Source: Armatimonadota bacterium (GTDB taxonomy: Bacteria > Sysuimicrobiota > Sysuimicrobiia > Sysuimicrobiales > Kaftiobacteriaceae). Taken from it: a DNA stretch of 64,000 bases. The notes under the pieces were generated by a model. It saw nothing but the letters and a program-made list of their open reading frames with translations. It did not search any database and had not been told where the DNA came from. Both the position numbers and the translations under genes were made by a program. The first letter of the stretch is position 1; every line of letters starts with the position of its first letter. Below, piece after piece: positions 24,473 through 32,473 of the stretch. The stretch covers positions 321,350 through 385,349 of the forward strand of contig JAVKHY010000002.1 of assembly GCA_031459765.1 (NCBI GenBank), read 5' to 3'.

Positions 24473-25689
24473 CCCACGGCGTCGACGATGGAGCGGAACT
24501 CGTCCAGGGAGAGCAGCCCCCGGATCGCCAGCGAGCGCTCCTTCACCCGGACCAGGATCTCGTCCACCCGCGGGTCGTCGGGCTTTACGGCCCTCCCGAT
24601 CTTGGAGAGGGCATACAGGACGGAGTCCCGGCCGCTCCCCTTGCCCAGGACGATCTCCGCCGGCTCGTGCCCCACCAGGTCCCAGTGGAAGGGGAACAAC
24701 TCCACCGGCCGCGTCTCCTTCAGCCGCGCCAGCCAGCTGGCGATGATGCCCGACTCGACCTTGAACAGCAGGTCGCCGACCACGGGGCGATTGGGCGGGA
24801 GGTGGATGCCGGTCAGCTCCTGGACCAGCTTGGAGAGCTCCCGGAACTTCTCGGTGCGCAGCCCGACGTCCACGCCGTACAGGGTGAGCAGGGCCAACCC
24901 CAGATCTTCCAGGGCGCAGTTGCCCGCCCGTTCGCCCAGGGAGGAGACCGTCACGTGGGCCACCTCCACGCCCAGGCTCAGCGCCATCAGCGTGTTGGCC
25001 ACGGCCATTCCGAAGTCGTCGTGGAAGTGGGCCTCCAGGGGCTTGTTGATCCGCGACTGGACGAAGCGGGTGAAGTACTGGATGGCGTGGGGGCTGGATC
25101 CGCCGAAGGTATCCACCAGGACCAGGGCATCCATGTGACCGTGGGTGGCCACTTCCTCGATGAGGCGCACGAACCAGTCCGGTTCGGACCGCGTGGCGTC
25201 GATGGGGAAGAACACCACCTGCAGGCCCTGCTCATGGGCGAACTTCGTCGCCTCCACGGAGAGGTCGATGGCCTTCTGCAGGGGCCAGCCGTAGGCCAGC
25301 TCGATGATGTGCTTGCTGGACGGAATCTCCACCACCACCCCGCTGACCCCGCAGTCCACGGCCCGCTGGATGTCGGGCACCATGCAGCGGGAGAAAGCGA
25401 AAATCTTCGGGCCCAGCTTCCGACGGACGATGGCCTTGATTGCCTCCTCGTCGGCTCGGCTCACGGTGGGCATGCCCGCCTCGATGCGGTGGACGCCGAC
25501 CTCGGCCAGCTTCTCCGCAATGCGGATCTTGTCGTCGGTGTTGAAGACGACCCCGGTCTGCTGCTCGCCGTCGCGCAGGGTGATGTCGTGAAACTGCAAC
25601 GACGGCGAGAACCGCAGCTGCGCCCGCACCTCCTCGGCGTAGTTATGGGGACTGGTGAACCAGCGATCGGTGAACCAGGGGGTGGCCAT
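24469..25689 (-). CDS. HMGL-like / 2-isopropylmalate-synthase-type acyl-CoA condensing enzyme
   Basis: A 406-residue protein of the alpha-IPM/homocitrate/citramalate synthase superfamily. The metal-binding N-terminal motif is FHDITLRDGEQQTG; the HxH metal pair and neighbours are LEAHFHDDFGMAVAN; the glycine loop is SSLGERAGNCALEDL. It lacks the long C-terminal LeuA regulatory domain, so it is unlikely to be a feedback-regulated leucine enzyme. Members join acetyl-CoA to a 2-oxo acid, or cleave the reverse. Here it probably processes a keto acid from the pathway. GAGGAGGT precedes ATG 25689. Confidence 0.85.
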   Translation of the reverse strand: MATPWFTDRWFTSPHNYAEEVRAQLRFSPSLQFHDITLRDGEQQTGVVFNTDDKIRIAEKLAEVGVHRIEAGMPTVSRADEEAIKAIVRRKLGPKIFAFSRCMVPDIQRAVDCGVSGVVVEIPSSKHIIELAYGWPLQKAIDLSVEATKFAHEQGLQVVFFPIDATRSEPDWFVRLIEEVATHGHMDALVLVDTFGGSSPHAIQYFTRFVQSRINKPLEAHFHDDFGMAVANTLMALSLGVEVAHVTVSSLGERAGNCALEDLGLALLTLYGVDVGLRTEKFRELSKLVQELTGIHLPPNRPVVGDLLFKVESGIIASWLARLKETRPVELFPFHWDLVGHEPAEIVLGKGSGRDSVLYALSKIGRAVKPDDPRVDEILVRVKERSLAIRGLLSLDEFRSIVDAVG

Positions 25690-25692
25690 CGT

Positions 25693-26679
25693 CTACCTCC
25701 TCGTCTCCATCGTGGGTTGGACCCGACTGACGGCGTATCGGGGCGGCTGCCCGGTGAGGACCCGGGCCACCTCCTCGGCCGCCTTGCGTTGCAGCTCCTG
25801 CAGCGACTCTTCGGAATAGAAGGCCACGTGGGGGGTGAGCACCACGCGGTCCAGCCCCCGCAGCGGATGGTCCGGCCCCGGCGGCTCGGTGGCCAGGACG
25901 TCCAGCGCCGCGCCCGCGATCCATCCTTCCCGCAGCGCCCGGGCCAGGGCCTGCTCGTCTACGATCGGGCCCCGGGCGGTGTTGATCAGGTAGGCCGTGG
26001 GTTTCATCCTACGCAGGGCGTCCTCTCCGATCAGCCCGCGCGTCTCGGGCAAAAGCGGCGCGTGCACGGACACGAAGTCCGATTCCGCCAGCAGCTCCGC
26101 CAGTTCCACCTTGCGGACGCCCAGGCGCTTCATCGTCTCCGCGTCCACATAGGGATCGGCGGCGATGACCTCCAGGCCCAGGGCCTGCGCTTTGGCGGCC
26201 AGGGCGCGCGGAATCTTCCCCAGGCCCACGAGCCCGAGCACCTGTCCCCGCAGCCGGTGGATGGGGACGGCGTCGCGGGCGTCCCACCGTCCCGACCGGA
26301 CGCGGTCATGCAGGTCCACGATCCGCCGGGCACAGGCCAGCAGGAGCGCCAGGGCATGATCGCTGACCTCGTCCACGCAGTAGTCGGGAACGTTGGTGAC
26401 CACGATGCCCCGCTCCGCGGCGGCGGCGAGATCGACGTTGTCCAGCCCGATGCCGTAGCGGGCGATGACCCGACAGCGCCGCGCGGCCTCGATCACCCGC
26501 CGCGTCACCGGCGCGTAGCAGACCAGCAGCCCGTCGGCATCTCCCACCGCCGGCACCAGCTCCGCCTCCCGGCTGGCCTGCAGGGCGACGAGCTCCGCCC
26601 CGATCGCCCCGAGCACCTCCCGCTCGATATCCAGGGAGGGGAAGACGTAATCGGTCACGACGACCTTCCACTGTCCCAT
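25693..26679 (-). CDS. D-2-hydroxyacid dehydrogenase, copy B (CtBP-like)
   Basis: A 328-residue NAD-dependent 2-hydroxyacid dehydrogenase. The Rossmann motif reads GLVGLGKIPRALA, in which the last Gly of GxGxxG is replaced by Pro. Catalytic residues are Arg in INTARGPIVDE, Glu in LATEPPGPDHP and His in LTPHVAFYSE. The substrate-binding loop is RYGIGLDNVDL. ATG 26679 (MGQWKVVVTD) is chosen because CGGAGG is six bases upstream; a TTG at 26694 is less likely. It belongs to the C-terminal-binding-protein-like branch, whose substrates are often unknown. Confidence 0.87.
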   Translation of the reverse strand: MGQWKVVVTDYVFPSLDIEREVLGAIGAELVALQASREAELVPAVGDADGLLVCYAPVTRRVIEAARRCRVIARYGIGLDNVDLAAAAERGIVVTNVPDYCVDEVSDHALALLLACARRIVDLHDRVRSGRWDARDAVPIHRLRGQVLGLVGLGKIPRALAAKAQALGLEVIAADPYVDAETMKRLGVRKVELAELLAESDFVSVHAPLLPETRGLIGEDALRRMKPTAYLINTARGPIVDEQALARALREGWIAGAALDVLATEPPGPDHPLRGLDRVVLTPHVAFYSEESLQELQRKAAEEVARVLTGQPPRYAVSRVQPTMETRR

Positions 26680-26732
26680 CGGCATCCTCCGCAATCGTCC
26701 CCAGTCGCCGGTCCCGCCCGCGGCCGAACCCG

Positions 26733-27440
26733 CTACGGGGCCTCGGCCTCCCGGCCGCCGGCTGCGGCCTGTCCTCCTTTGAGATAGGCGATCAGCCCCT
26801 GGGCCGCCGTCATCAGGTGCCGCTCCAGCGCCTCGGCCGCTTCCTCCTGGCGCCTCCGCCGGCAGGCGTCCAGGATCCGACGGTGCTCCCGCTGGGACTG
26901 CGCCTTGTGCTGCATCAAGGAGATGTAGATGCGGTGATACCGGTCCACGTTGGCCCGCAGGGTGGCGATGAGCGAGAGCAGCCGTTTCCGGTCGGCCGGA
27001 GCATAGAGGGTCATGTGAAAACTCCGATTGAGCTCGCTCCAGCGCCCGATGTCGTCCACCTGATCGATCTCATCCAGGATGGCCGCCGCCCGATCCAGGT
27101 CCGCCCTGGTCAGACGGGGGATGGCCAGGCGCAGGGCCAGGCACTCCAGAGTCACCCGGATCTCATAGATCTCCTCGACCTCCGCCACCGAGAGCTGGGA
27201 CACGATCGCCCCGCGGTGCGGGTAGACCGTGACGAGTCCCTCCGCATCCAGCCGCCGCAGGGCCTCGCGGACGGGGATGCGGCTCACGCCGAACTGGGCG
27301 GCCAGGGCATCCTGCTGGAGTTGCTGGCCACCCTGCAACACTCCCCGCAGGATGGCCTCCCGAAGCACATCGGCCACATGCTCGGCGGTGGTGAGACGCC
27401 GCGCCCTGGCCTTGGAAGCGAGATCACCCAGGGAGATCAT
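26733..27440 (-). CDS. GntR/FadR-family (FCD) transcriptional regulator
   Basis: A 235-residue regulator. The N-terminal winged helix (AQFGVSRIPVREALRRLDAE, then GLVTVYPHRGAIVSQL) binds DNA. The C-terminal all-helical FCD domain carries histidines of the usual metal and ligand site (SFHMTLY, QREHRRIL, LERHLM). The start ATG 27440 overlaps the livH stop (ATGA), so it is co-expressed with transporter system 2. A palindrome at 32403-32421, in front of the same run and of the divergent molybdenum hydroxylase, is its likely operator. Ligand is probably an organic acid or the pathway substrate. Confidence 0.9.
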   Translation of the reverse strand: MISLGDLASKARARRLTTAEHVADVLREAILRGVLQGGQQLQQDALAAQFGVSRIPVREALRRLDAEGLVTVYPHRGAIVSQLSVAEVEEIYEIRVTLECLALRLAIPRLTRADLDRAAAILDEIDQVDDIGRWSELNRSFHMTLYAPADRKRLLSLIATLRANVDRYHRIYISLMQHKAQSQREHRRILDACRRRRQEEAAEALERHLMTAAQGLIAYLKGGQAAAGGREAEAP

Positions 27441-28306
27441 CGCTTCAGCAGCGGGCTCCCGTACAGCCCCGTCGGCCGCACCAGCAGGATGCCGAGCATG
27501 ATGGCGAAGGGGGCCATCTGCGCCAGAGGCGCGTACACCAGGGACCCCAGGGACATGACCTGCCCGACAAGGAAGGCGGACACCAGCGTGCCTTTGATGC
27601 TGCCCAGGCCTCCGATGATCACGACCATGAAGACAAAGGCCAGGGCGCTGAGGCCCATCTGCGGGTCCACCATGATCAGCGGCGCGTGCAACCCCCCGGC
27701 CAGCCCGGAGAGCGTGCCGGCGAGTACGAAGGTGACGGTGAAGAGCCGGTAGACATCGATGCCCAGACCCTCCACGTGGTCCACGTCCTCGATCCCCGCG
27801 CGGATCGCCTTGCCGGTGATCGTCCGGTTCAGGAACAGCGCGATGCCCAGGTACACCAGCACGGAGAGGGCGACGACGATCAGGCGGTAGGTGGGGACGG
27901 GCGTTCCCCAGAGGACGACCTGGGCCTGGATCGGGATGGCCGCCGGTCGGGGGATCAGTCCCCAGATGTACTTGATCGTTCCCACGCCGCCGATCAGCAC
28001 CCCGAAGGAGGTGATCATGGTGAAGGTGATGTCCCGGGCGTAGACGCGGCGAAAGACGATACGCTCGACGAGCAGACTCGCCGCGCCCGCGACGCAGGCG
28101 CCCACCAGAATGGCCGTCCACATCTGCCCGGTGGCCACCTGCACGGTATAGGTCAGATAGGCGCCGAGGGAGTAGTACAGCAGCTGGTCCAGGCTGATGA
28201 TGCGCATCAGTCCAAAGCACAGGGAGAGGCCGATGGCCAGCAGGAAGTAGATGCTGCCCATGCTCAGCCCGTAGATGATTCCGGAGATCACCAGCTGGGT
28301 CTCCAT
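27437..28306 (-). CDS. livH: Liv-type ABC transporter permease LivH, system 2
   Basis: A 289-residue permease opening METQLVISGIIYGLSMGSIY, then FGLMRIISLDQLLYYSLGAY. It has the coupling helix RAGIEDVDHVEGLGIDVYRL and ends RPTGLYGSPLLKR, as LivH does. It is clearly divergent from LivH of system 1 (for example ISLDQLL in place of VNIAHGS), so the two transporters probably have different substrates. It overlaps the GntR gene by four bases and follows livM closely. Confidence 0.91.
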   Translation of the reverse strand: METQLVISGIIYGLSMGSIYFLLAIGLSLCFGLMRIISLDQLLYYSLGAYLTYTVQVATGQMWTAILVGACVAGAASLLVERIVFRRVYARDITFTMITSFGVLIGGVGTIKYIWGLIPRPAAIPIQAQVVLWGTPVPTYRLIVVALSVLVYLGIALFLNRTITGKAIRAGIEDVDHVEGLGIDVYRLFTVTFVLAGTLSGLAGGLHAPLIMVDPQMGLSALAFVFMVVIIGGLGSIKGTLVSAFLVGQVMSLGSLVYAPLAQMAPFAIMLGILLVRPTGLYGSPLLKR

Positions 28307-28309
28307 CGT

Positions 28310-29326
28310 CTACCCCGTCTCCTGCGGCACGGGAGCGCGGCGCCCGGACCGTCGGACCCGCCGCAGGAGGGCCTCCAGCGTGCCCCACAACCCCTGCTCC
28401 CCGGCCAGCATGATGAACACCAGGAGGAATCCCACGAAGAACTCCCAGTTCACGATGATCCGGCTCAGGACATCCTTCATCCCGGTGTAGACGATGGTCC
28501 CGATGATGGGCCCGTAGAGGGTCCCTACGCCGCCCAGGATCGTGACCACCACGGGGTCGGCCGCACGGTGCGGACCGGTGATCTCCGGGCTGACAAAGCC
28601 GAAGTACACCGCGTACAGGGAGCCGGCCAGCGCCGTGGTGGTGTTGGCGATGACGAAGGCCAGCCAGCGGATGGCGAAGTTGCTGTACCCCAGGAAGCGC
28701 ACCTTGTCCTCATTGATCTTGGTGGCCAGGCAGCAGGCGCCGTAGATGGTCTCGTCCAGATACTTGTAGAAGGCCCACAGCACCAGGGCGACGACAAAGG
28801 CGAAGACGAAGAACCCGGCCGGCGTGGTCAGATTCACCACCGGGGTGGCGGTCATCCGGGTCAGGAACCACAACCCGTTGTCGCCGTGGGTGAACTTGGC
28901 CAGGACCTTCTCCATGAGGTAGTACATGATCACGGCCAGCGCCAGGTTGACCAGGGCGAAGTAGTCGCTGCGCAGGCGGACGAAGAGCGGCCCGACGAGC
29001 AGAGCAACGGCCACCCCCGCGAGCAGTCCGGCCAGGATGCCCAGGTACGGGTTGGTGCCGGCATAGAAGAGGTAGAAGGCCGTGGCGTACGCTCCCACGG
29101 CCAGATAGGCCGGCTGGCCGAAGGAGATGAACCCGACCCGTCCCAGGAGGAAGTTGCAGCCCATGACGTAGATCGAAAAGATCACGACCTCGGTGGCGAA
29201 GGGCAGCGACATGAACACCCGCAGGAGGGCCACCACCAGAAAGGCGGCCAGTATGCCGGACCACCAGCGCAGCATGCCGGGGACCGACCGGAGGCCCCTG
29301 CCCTTAGAGGTAGCGCTCACAGACAT
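28310..29326 (-). CDS. livM: Liv-type ABC transporter permease LivM, system 2
   Basis: A 338-residue permease with eight or so membrane helices. LivM features include LLGRVGFISFGQPAYLAVGA, FTHGDNGLWFL and the coupling helix INEDKVRFLGYSNFAIRWLA. ATG 29326 lies 23 bases inside the end of livF, an overlap consistent with coupled translation; a later internal start cannot be excluded. It pairs with LivH of the same system. Confidence 0.91.
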   Translation of the reverse strand: MSVSATSKGRGLRSVPGMLRWWSGILAAFLVVALLRVFMSLPFATEVVIFSIYVMGCNFLLGRVGFISFGQPAYLAVGAYATAFYLFYAGTNPYLGILAGLLAGVAVALLVGPLFVRLRSDYFALVNLALAVIMYYLMEKVLAKFTHGDNGLWFLTRMTATPVVNLTTPAGFFVFAFVVALVLWAFYKYLDETIYGACCLATKINEDKVRFLGYSNFAIRWLAFVIANTTTALAGSLYAVYFGFVSPEITGPHRAADPVVVTILGGVGTLYGPIIGTIVYTGMKDVLSRIIVNWEFFVGFLLVFIMLAGEQGLWGTLEALLRRVRRSGRRAPVPQETG

Positions 29327-30020
29327 TGGCCCTGATCGCCTCCGGGTCTGAGATCTCGGCCACGATCCGCCCTTCCTTCACGGCGTAGACCTTCTCGGAG
29401 ATCGCGGAGACCACCGGCAGATTCTGCTCCACGATCACCAGGGTCGTCGTCCGGCTCAACTGCTTCAGCACATCTCTGAGGTGCTCCACGAGACCGGGGG
29501 CCAGCCCCTCCGTGGGCTCGTCGATGAGGAGGAGACGGGGGCGGCCCAGCAACGCCCGGCCGATCATCAGCATCTGGCGCTCCCCGCCGCTCAGGTACCC
29601 GCCCTTCCTGTCGAGGAGCTGGCGCAGCCTGGGGAAGTGCTCGAAGACCGGCTCCCAGTTCCGGTCGCCCGAGGCATGGCTGGCCAGCTCCAGATTTTCC
29701 CGAACGGTCAGGTCCGAGAACACGCGCTTGTCCTGCGGAACATACTTCAGCCCCCTCCGGGCGATCTGGTAGGGACGGAGACCGACGATGTCGCTTCCGT
29801 CGAAGATGACCGAGCCGGAGGTGGGCCGGAGGAACCCGGCGATGGTCCGCAGCAGCGTTGTCTTCCCGGCCCCGTTCCGGCCCACACACGTCACGAGCTG
29901 CCCGCGCCCGACCGTGAGGTGCGCGTCGAACAGCACCTTGGATTCCCCGTAGGCGACATTCAGCCCCCTGACCGTCAACAGGTCGCCGTCGTGCACCGCC
30001 CCGTCTCTCCCTCGGGACAT
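29304..30020 (-). CDS. livF: Liv-type ABC transporter ATPase LivF, system 2
   Basis: A 238-residue LivF-class ATPase. Walker A is GRNGAGKT (47-54), the signature YLSGGERQMLM and Walker B LLLIDEPTEGLAPG, followed by LVIVEQNLPVVS with the normal LivF Gln instead of His. It heterodimerises with LivG, encoded five bases upstream. The N-terminus (MSRGRDGAVHDGDLLTV) is slightly long and the start could be a few codons later. Confidence 0.92.
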   Translation of the reverse strand: MSRGRDGAVHDGDLLTVRGLNVAYGESKVLFDAHLTVGRGQLVTCVGRNGAGKTTLLRTIAGFLRPTSGSVIFDGSDIVGLRPYQIARRGLKYVPQDKRVFSDLTVRENLELASHASGDRNWEPVFEHFPRLRQLLDRKGGYLSGGERQMLMIGRALLGRPRLLLIDEPTEGLAPGLVEHLRDVLKQLSRTTTLVIVEQNLPVVSAISEKVYAVKEGRIVAEISDPEAIRANVCERYL

Positions 30021-30024
30021 CGCC

Positions 30025-30804
30025 TCAGCCCGGCGCGGCCCCGATCTGCCAGTAGCTCCGCCGGACCTCCGGGTGGTGCAGGGTCTCCGCGTAGGCGCCG
30101 TCGGCGATGATCCTGCCGTCGTGCATCACGGTGAGCCGCTCCACGAAGCCGGCGATCTGGGAGACTTTGTGCTCCACGATCAGGATGGTCTGCCGGCCGA
30201 TGTGTCGGCGCAGCACGCCGAGCACTCCTTTGATCTCCGCCTCGCTGAGGCCCGCCAGGGGCTCGTCCAGCAGCAGCACCCGGGGATCGGCCAGCACGGC
30301 CATGGCAATCTCCAGGCGGCGCTTCTCGCCCAGGCTGAGGTGCCGCACCAGGCGGTGGCGAACGTCCCAGAGATCAAAGTTCTGCAGCGCCTCCTCGATC
30401 GGCGCCTCATCCCAGTAGCGTCGGCGGGGCGTCAGCACCATCGAGAGCAGCGAAGGGCGGTAACGCGCCCGGAAGTAGGCCAGCACCAGGTTGTCGGTGG
30501 TGGTGAGGTTGTCGAAGGTCGAGGTGAGCTGAAAGCTCCGCATCAGCCCCAGCTCGATCCGCTTCTCGGGCGGGTACCGGGTGATGTCCTGGCCGCTAAA
30601 GAGGATGGTGCCTTCATCGGGCAGGTGGTAGCCCGTGAGGAGGTTGAACAGGGTGGTCTTGCCCGCCCCGTTGGAGCCCACGATGCCCGCCACCTCGTTC
30701 TCGCGCAACGCGTAGGTGACGCCGTTCACCGCCACGAGGTCGCCGAAGCGTTTCGTGACCCCGACGGCCCTGAGCAACTCGGCCCCGCCGGGAGTGCTCA
30801 CCAC
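30025..30804 (-). CDS. livG: Liv-type ABC transporter ATPase LivG, system 2
   Basis: A 259-residue ATPase with Walker A GSNGAGKT, signature HLSLGEKRRLEIA and Walker B VLLLDEPLAGLSE, followed by LIVEHKVSQIAG. The segment MRSFQLTSTFDNLT is the normal LivG Q-loop neighbourhood. It forms the ATPase pair with LivF. The gene is separated by 108 bases from the upstream binding-protein gene, the largest gap in the whole minus-strand run, so an internal promoter is possible there. Confidence 0.92.
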   Translation of the reverse strand: MVSTPGGAELLRAVGVTKRFGDLVAVNGVTYALRENEVAGIVGSNGAGKTTLFNLLTGYHLPDEGTILFSGQDITRYPPEKRIELGLMRSFQLTSTFDNLTTTDNLVLAYFRARYRPSLLSMVLTPRRRYWDEAPIEEALQNFDLWDVRHRLVRHLSLGEKRRLEIAMAVLADPRVLLLDEPLAGLSEAEIKGVLGVLRRHIGRQTILIVEHKVSQIAGFVERLTVMHDGRIIADGAYAETLHHPEVRRSYWQIGAAPG

Positions 30805-30912
30805 CGGGTCTCCCTTCTGCCTCGCGCGCCCGCAGGGCCGTGCCGCGAGGCCCCGCGGGCGCTCCCGCCCCGCCGTCTGTCGGCGGATCGTCCCACCGAC
30901 ACCAGGACTCCG

Positions 30913-32154
30913 CTAATACCCCATGGACTTCAGGTCCGGCATCACAACCTCGCCGCCCTGATAGCCCAGGACCTTGAAGAGGTCCCAGGGATGCTTCTGC
31001 TCGCCCGCCCCCTTGCCCCTGACCAGGAACGCCGCGAACTGGTAGACGGCGGCATGATCCTCGCGCCAGCGGGCCGGTCCCTTGACCGTCGTGAACTGGG
31101 GCTTGGCCACCAGCGCCCGGCCCACCGCCTTCGGTTCGAAGGTGCCCGCCGTCTCAAACCCCCTGAACATCTCGCTGAAAGCCGTATAGGCGATGGTGGC
31201 GTAGGCGTCGGGCGGTGTTCCGAACTTGGCCTGGTACGCCTCGGTGAAGGCGGCCGCGCTCTTGGTCACCCCCATGTGGCCCAGGTCGCTGAGGTCGTAG
31301 TAGAAGTAGTGCATGGCGTACACGCCCTCCAGGGCCTCCGGAGGAAGTCCCTTCGCCACAACGTTGGTGATGAAGGCGTTGAAGATGGTCATCTCCCTGT
31401 TCAGGCCCATCTGATGGACCTGCTTCAACAGGGCGACGGCGTCGGCGGCGAACTGCGCGGAGATGAAGACGTCGGGCCGGGCGGCGCGGACCTTCTGGAG
31501 CACCGTGGTGAAATCGGTGGTCCCGAGCGGCACCTCGTCGTAGCCGACCACCTCAGCGCCATGCTGCTTGGCCGCGGCGTAGACGCCGTCCCGGATGTCC
31601 CAGCCCCAGCTGTCGGCCCGGGCCAGGAAGAAGATGCGCCGCTTCCCCAGCACCTTGACGGCCGAGGTGCCGGACATGTATCCCACCGTCCACGGACTGT
31701 AGGCGACGGCAAAGGTGGTGTCGGCCAGCTTACCCTTGAGGAACGCCTCCTTCGCCATGACGCAGGTCGGGAAGTAGGGGAGCGGTTCCTTCATCACGAC
31801 GGCGTTCAGGGCGTAGGCGAGGGGAGCCCACGTCTGGCCGCCGACACCTTTCACTCCCTCCGAGACGAGGTAGCGGAAGCGCCGCACACCCACGTCCAGC
31901 TTGGCCTCGTCGTCGGCCACCACCCCTTCCACCTGGACCTTCCCCCAGGGCATGGCCAGGCCGCCCTTGGCGTTGACGGTGTCGATCGCCAGCAGGGCGC
32001 CGTTCTTCTGGGTCTCCGCCACGGCGGCAAACGGACCGGTCAGGGGCAGCAGGATGCCGACCTTGATCCTGGTGGGCTGGGCGGGTGCGGCGCCGGCGGC
32101 GGTAAGCGCGCCGGCCAGGACGATGAACAGCAGCAAGATCAGCCACCTTCTCAT
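30913..32154 (-). CDS. livK: Periplasmic substrate-binding protein of Liv-type ABC transporter, system 2
   Basis: A 413-residue binding protein. The signal peptide is MRRWLILLLFIVLAGALTAA, and the fold opens IKVGILLPLTGPFAAVAETQ. Mid-domain features are IFFLARADSWGWDIRDG and EVPLGTTDFTTVLQKV. It is first in the 22-gene run and downstream of the predicted operator and promoter, with a leader of about 230 bases. GGGAGGGGAGACCG precedes ATG 32154. The frame is open upstream but without recognisable sequence. It sets the specificity of system 2. Confidence 0.91.
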   Translation of the reverse strand: MRRWLILLLFIVLAGALTAAGAAPAQPTRIKVGILLPLTGPFAAVAETQKNGALLAIDTVNAKGGLAMPWGKVQVEGVVADDEAKLDVGVRRFRYLVSEGVKGVGGQTWAPLAYALNAVVMKEPLPYFPTCVMAKEAFLKGKLADTTFAVAYSPWTVGYMSGTSAVKVLGKRRIFFLARADSWGWDIRDGVYAAAKQHGAEVVGYDEVPLGTTDFTTVLQKVRAARPDVFISAQFAADAVALLKQVHQMGLNREMTIFNAFITNVVAKGLPPEALEGVYAMHYFYYDLSDLGHMGVTKSAAAFTEAYQAKFGTPPDAYATIAYTAFSEMFRGFETAGTFEPKAVGRALVAKPQFTTVKGPARWREDHAAVYQFAAFLVRGKGAGEQKHPWDLFKVLGYQGGEVVMPDLKSMGY

Positions 32155-32473
32155 CGGTCTCCCCTCCCGCAGAACAGGATGCTGATCTGGACCTTCCAGC
32201 GGCGGGCGGTCCGGGAACGGAACTCCGCCCGACCGTACGCGCGTGCCGGGCGCGGACGAGACGAGGACAGCGCTGGCGCGGTGATCACCCCCTGCAGGAT
32301 CTGACCTTCCCAGCGTGCGCGGCCCCTCGCGGGGAGGACCGCCCGCCGGCCGAATCACCGGAAGGCGGCGGAGGGGAAACGGACGCCGCCACGAATAGCA
32401 GGATTGGATACATTATCCAATATCCTTAGTTGACGGCCGTGGCCAAAACTCCTCCTCCTCAGGGGCCGCCGCA
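32155..32473. promoter_or_regulatory. Divergent intergenic region between the Liv-2 run and the molybdenum hydroxylase operon
   Basis: The 319 bases contain no credible gene. Near the right side is the inverted repeat described separately. A minus-strand promoter candidate is TTGGAT (32420-32415), 17 bases, TATTCG (32397-32392). A plus-strand candidate is TTGGAT (32404-32409), 17 bases, TAGTTG (32427-32432). The plus -10 is weak. The minus transcript would have a leader of about 230 bases, in which no riboswitch was recognised. Confidence 0.45.
32403..32421. promoter_or_regulatory. Perfect inverted repeat, candidate GntR/FadR operator
   Basis: ATTGGATA-CAT-TATCCAAT: two perfect 8-base arms around a 3-base centre. 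The two TTGGAT halves coincide with the -35 hexamers of both predicted divergent promoters, so a bound dimer would block both. Length and style suit a FadR-type dimer. The only GntR gene nearby is at 26733-27440 in the same run. No second copy was seen in the window. Confidence 0.6.
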
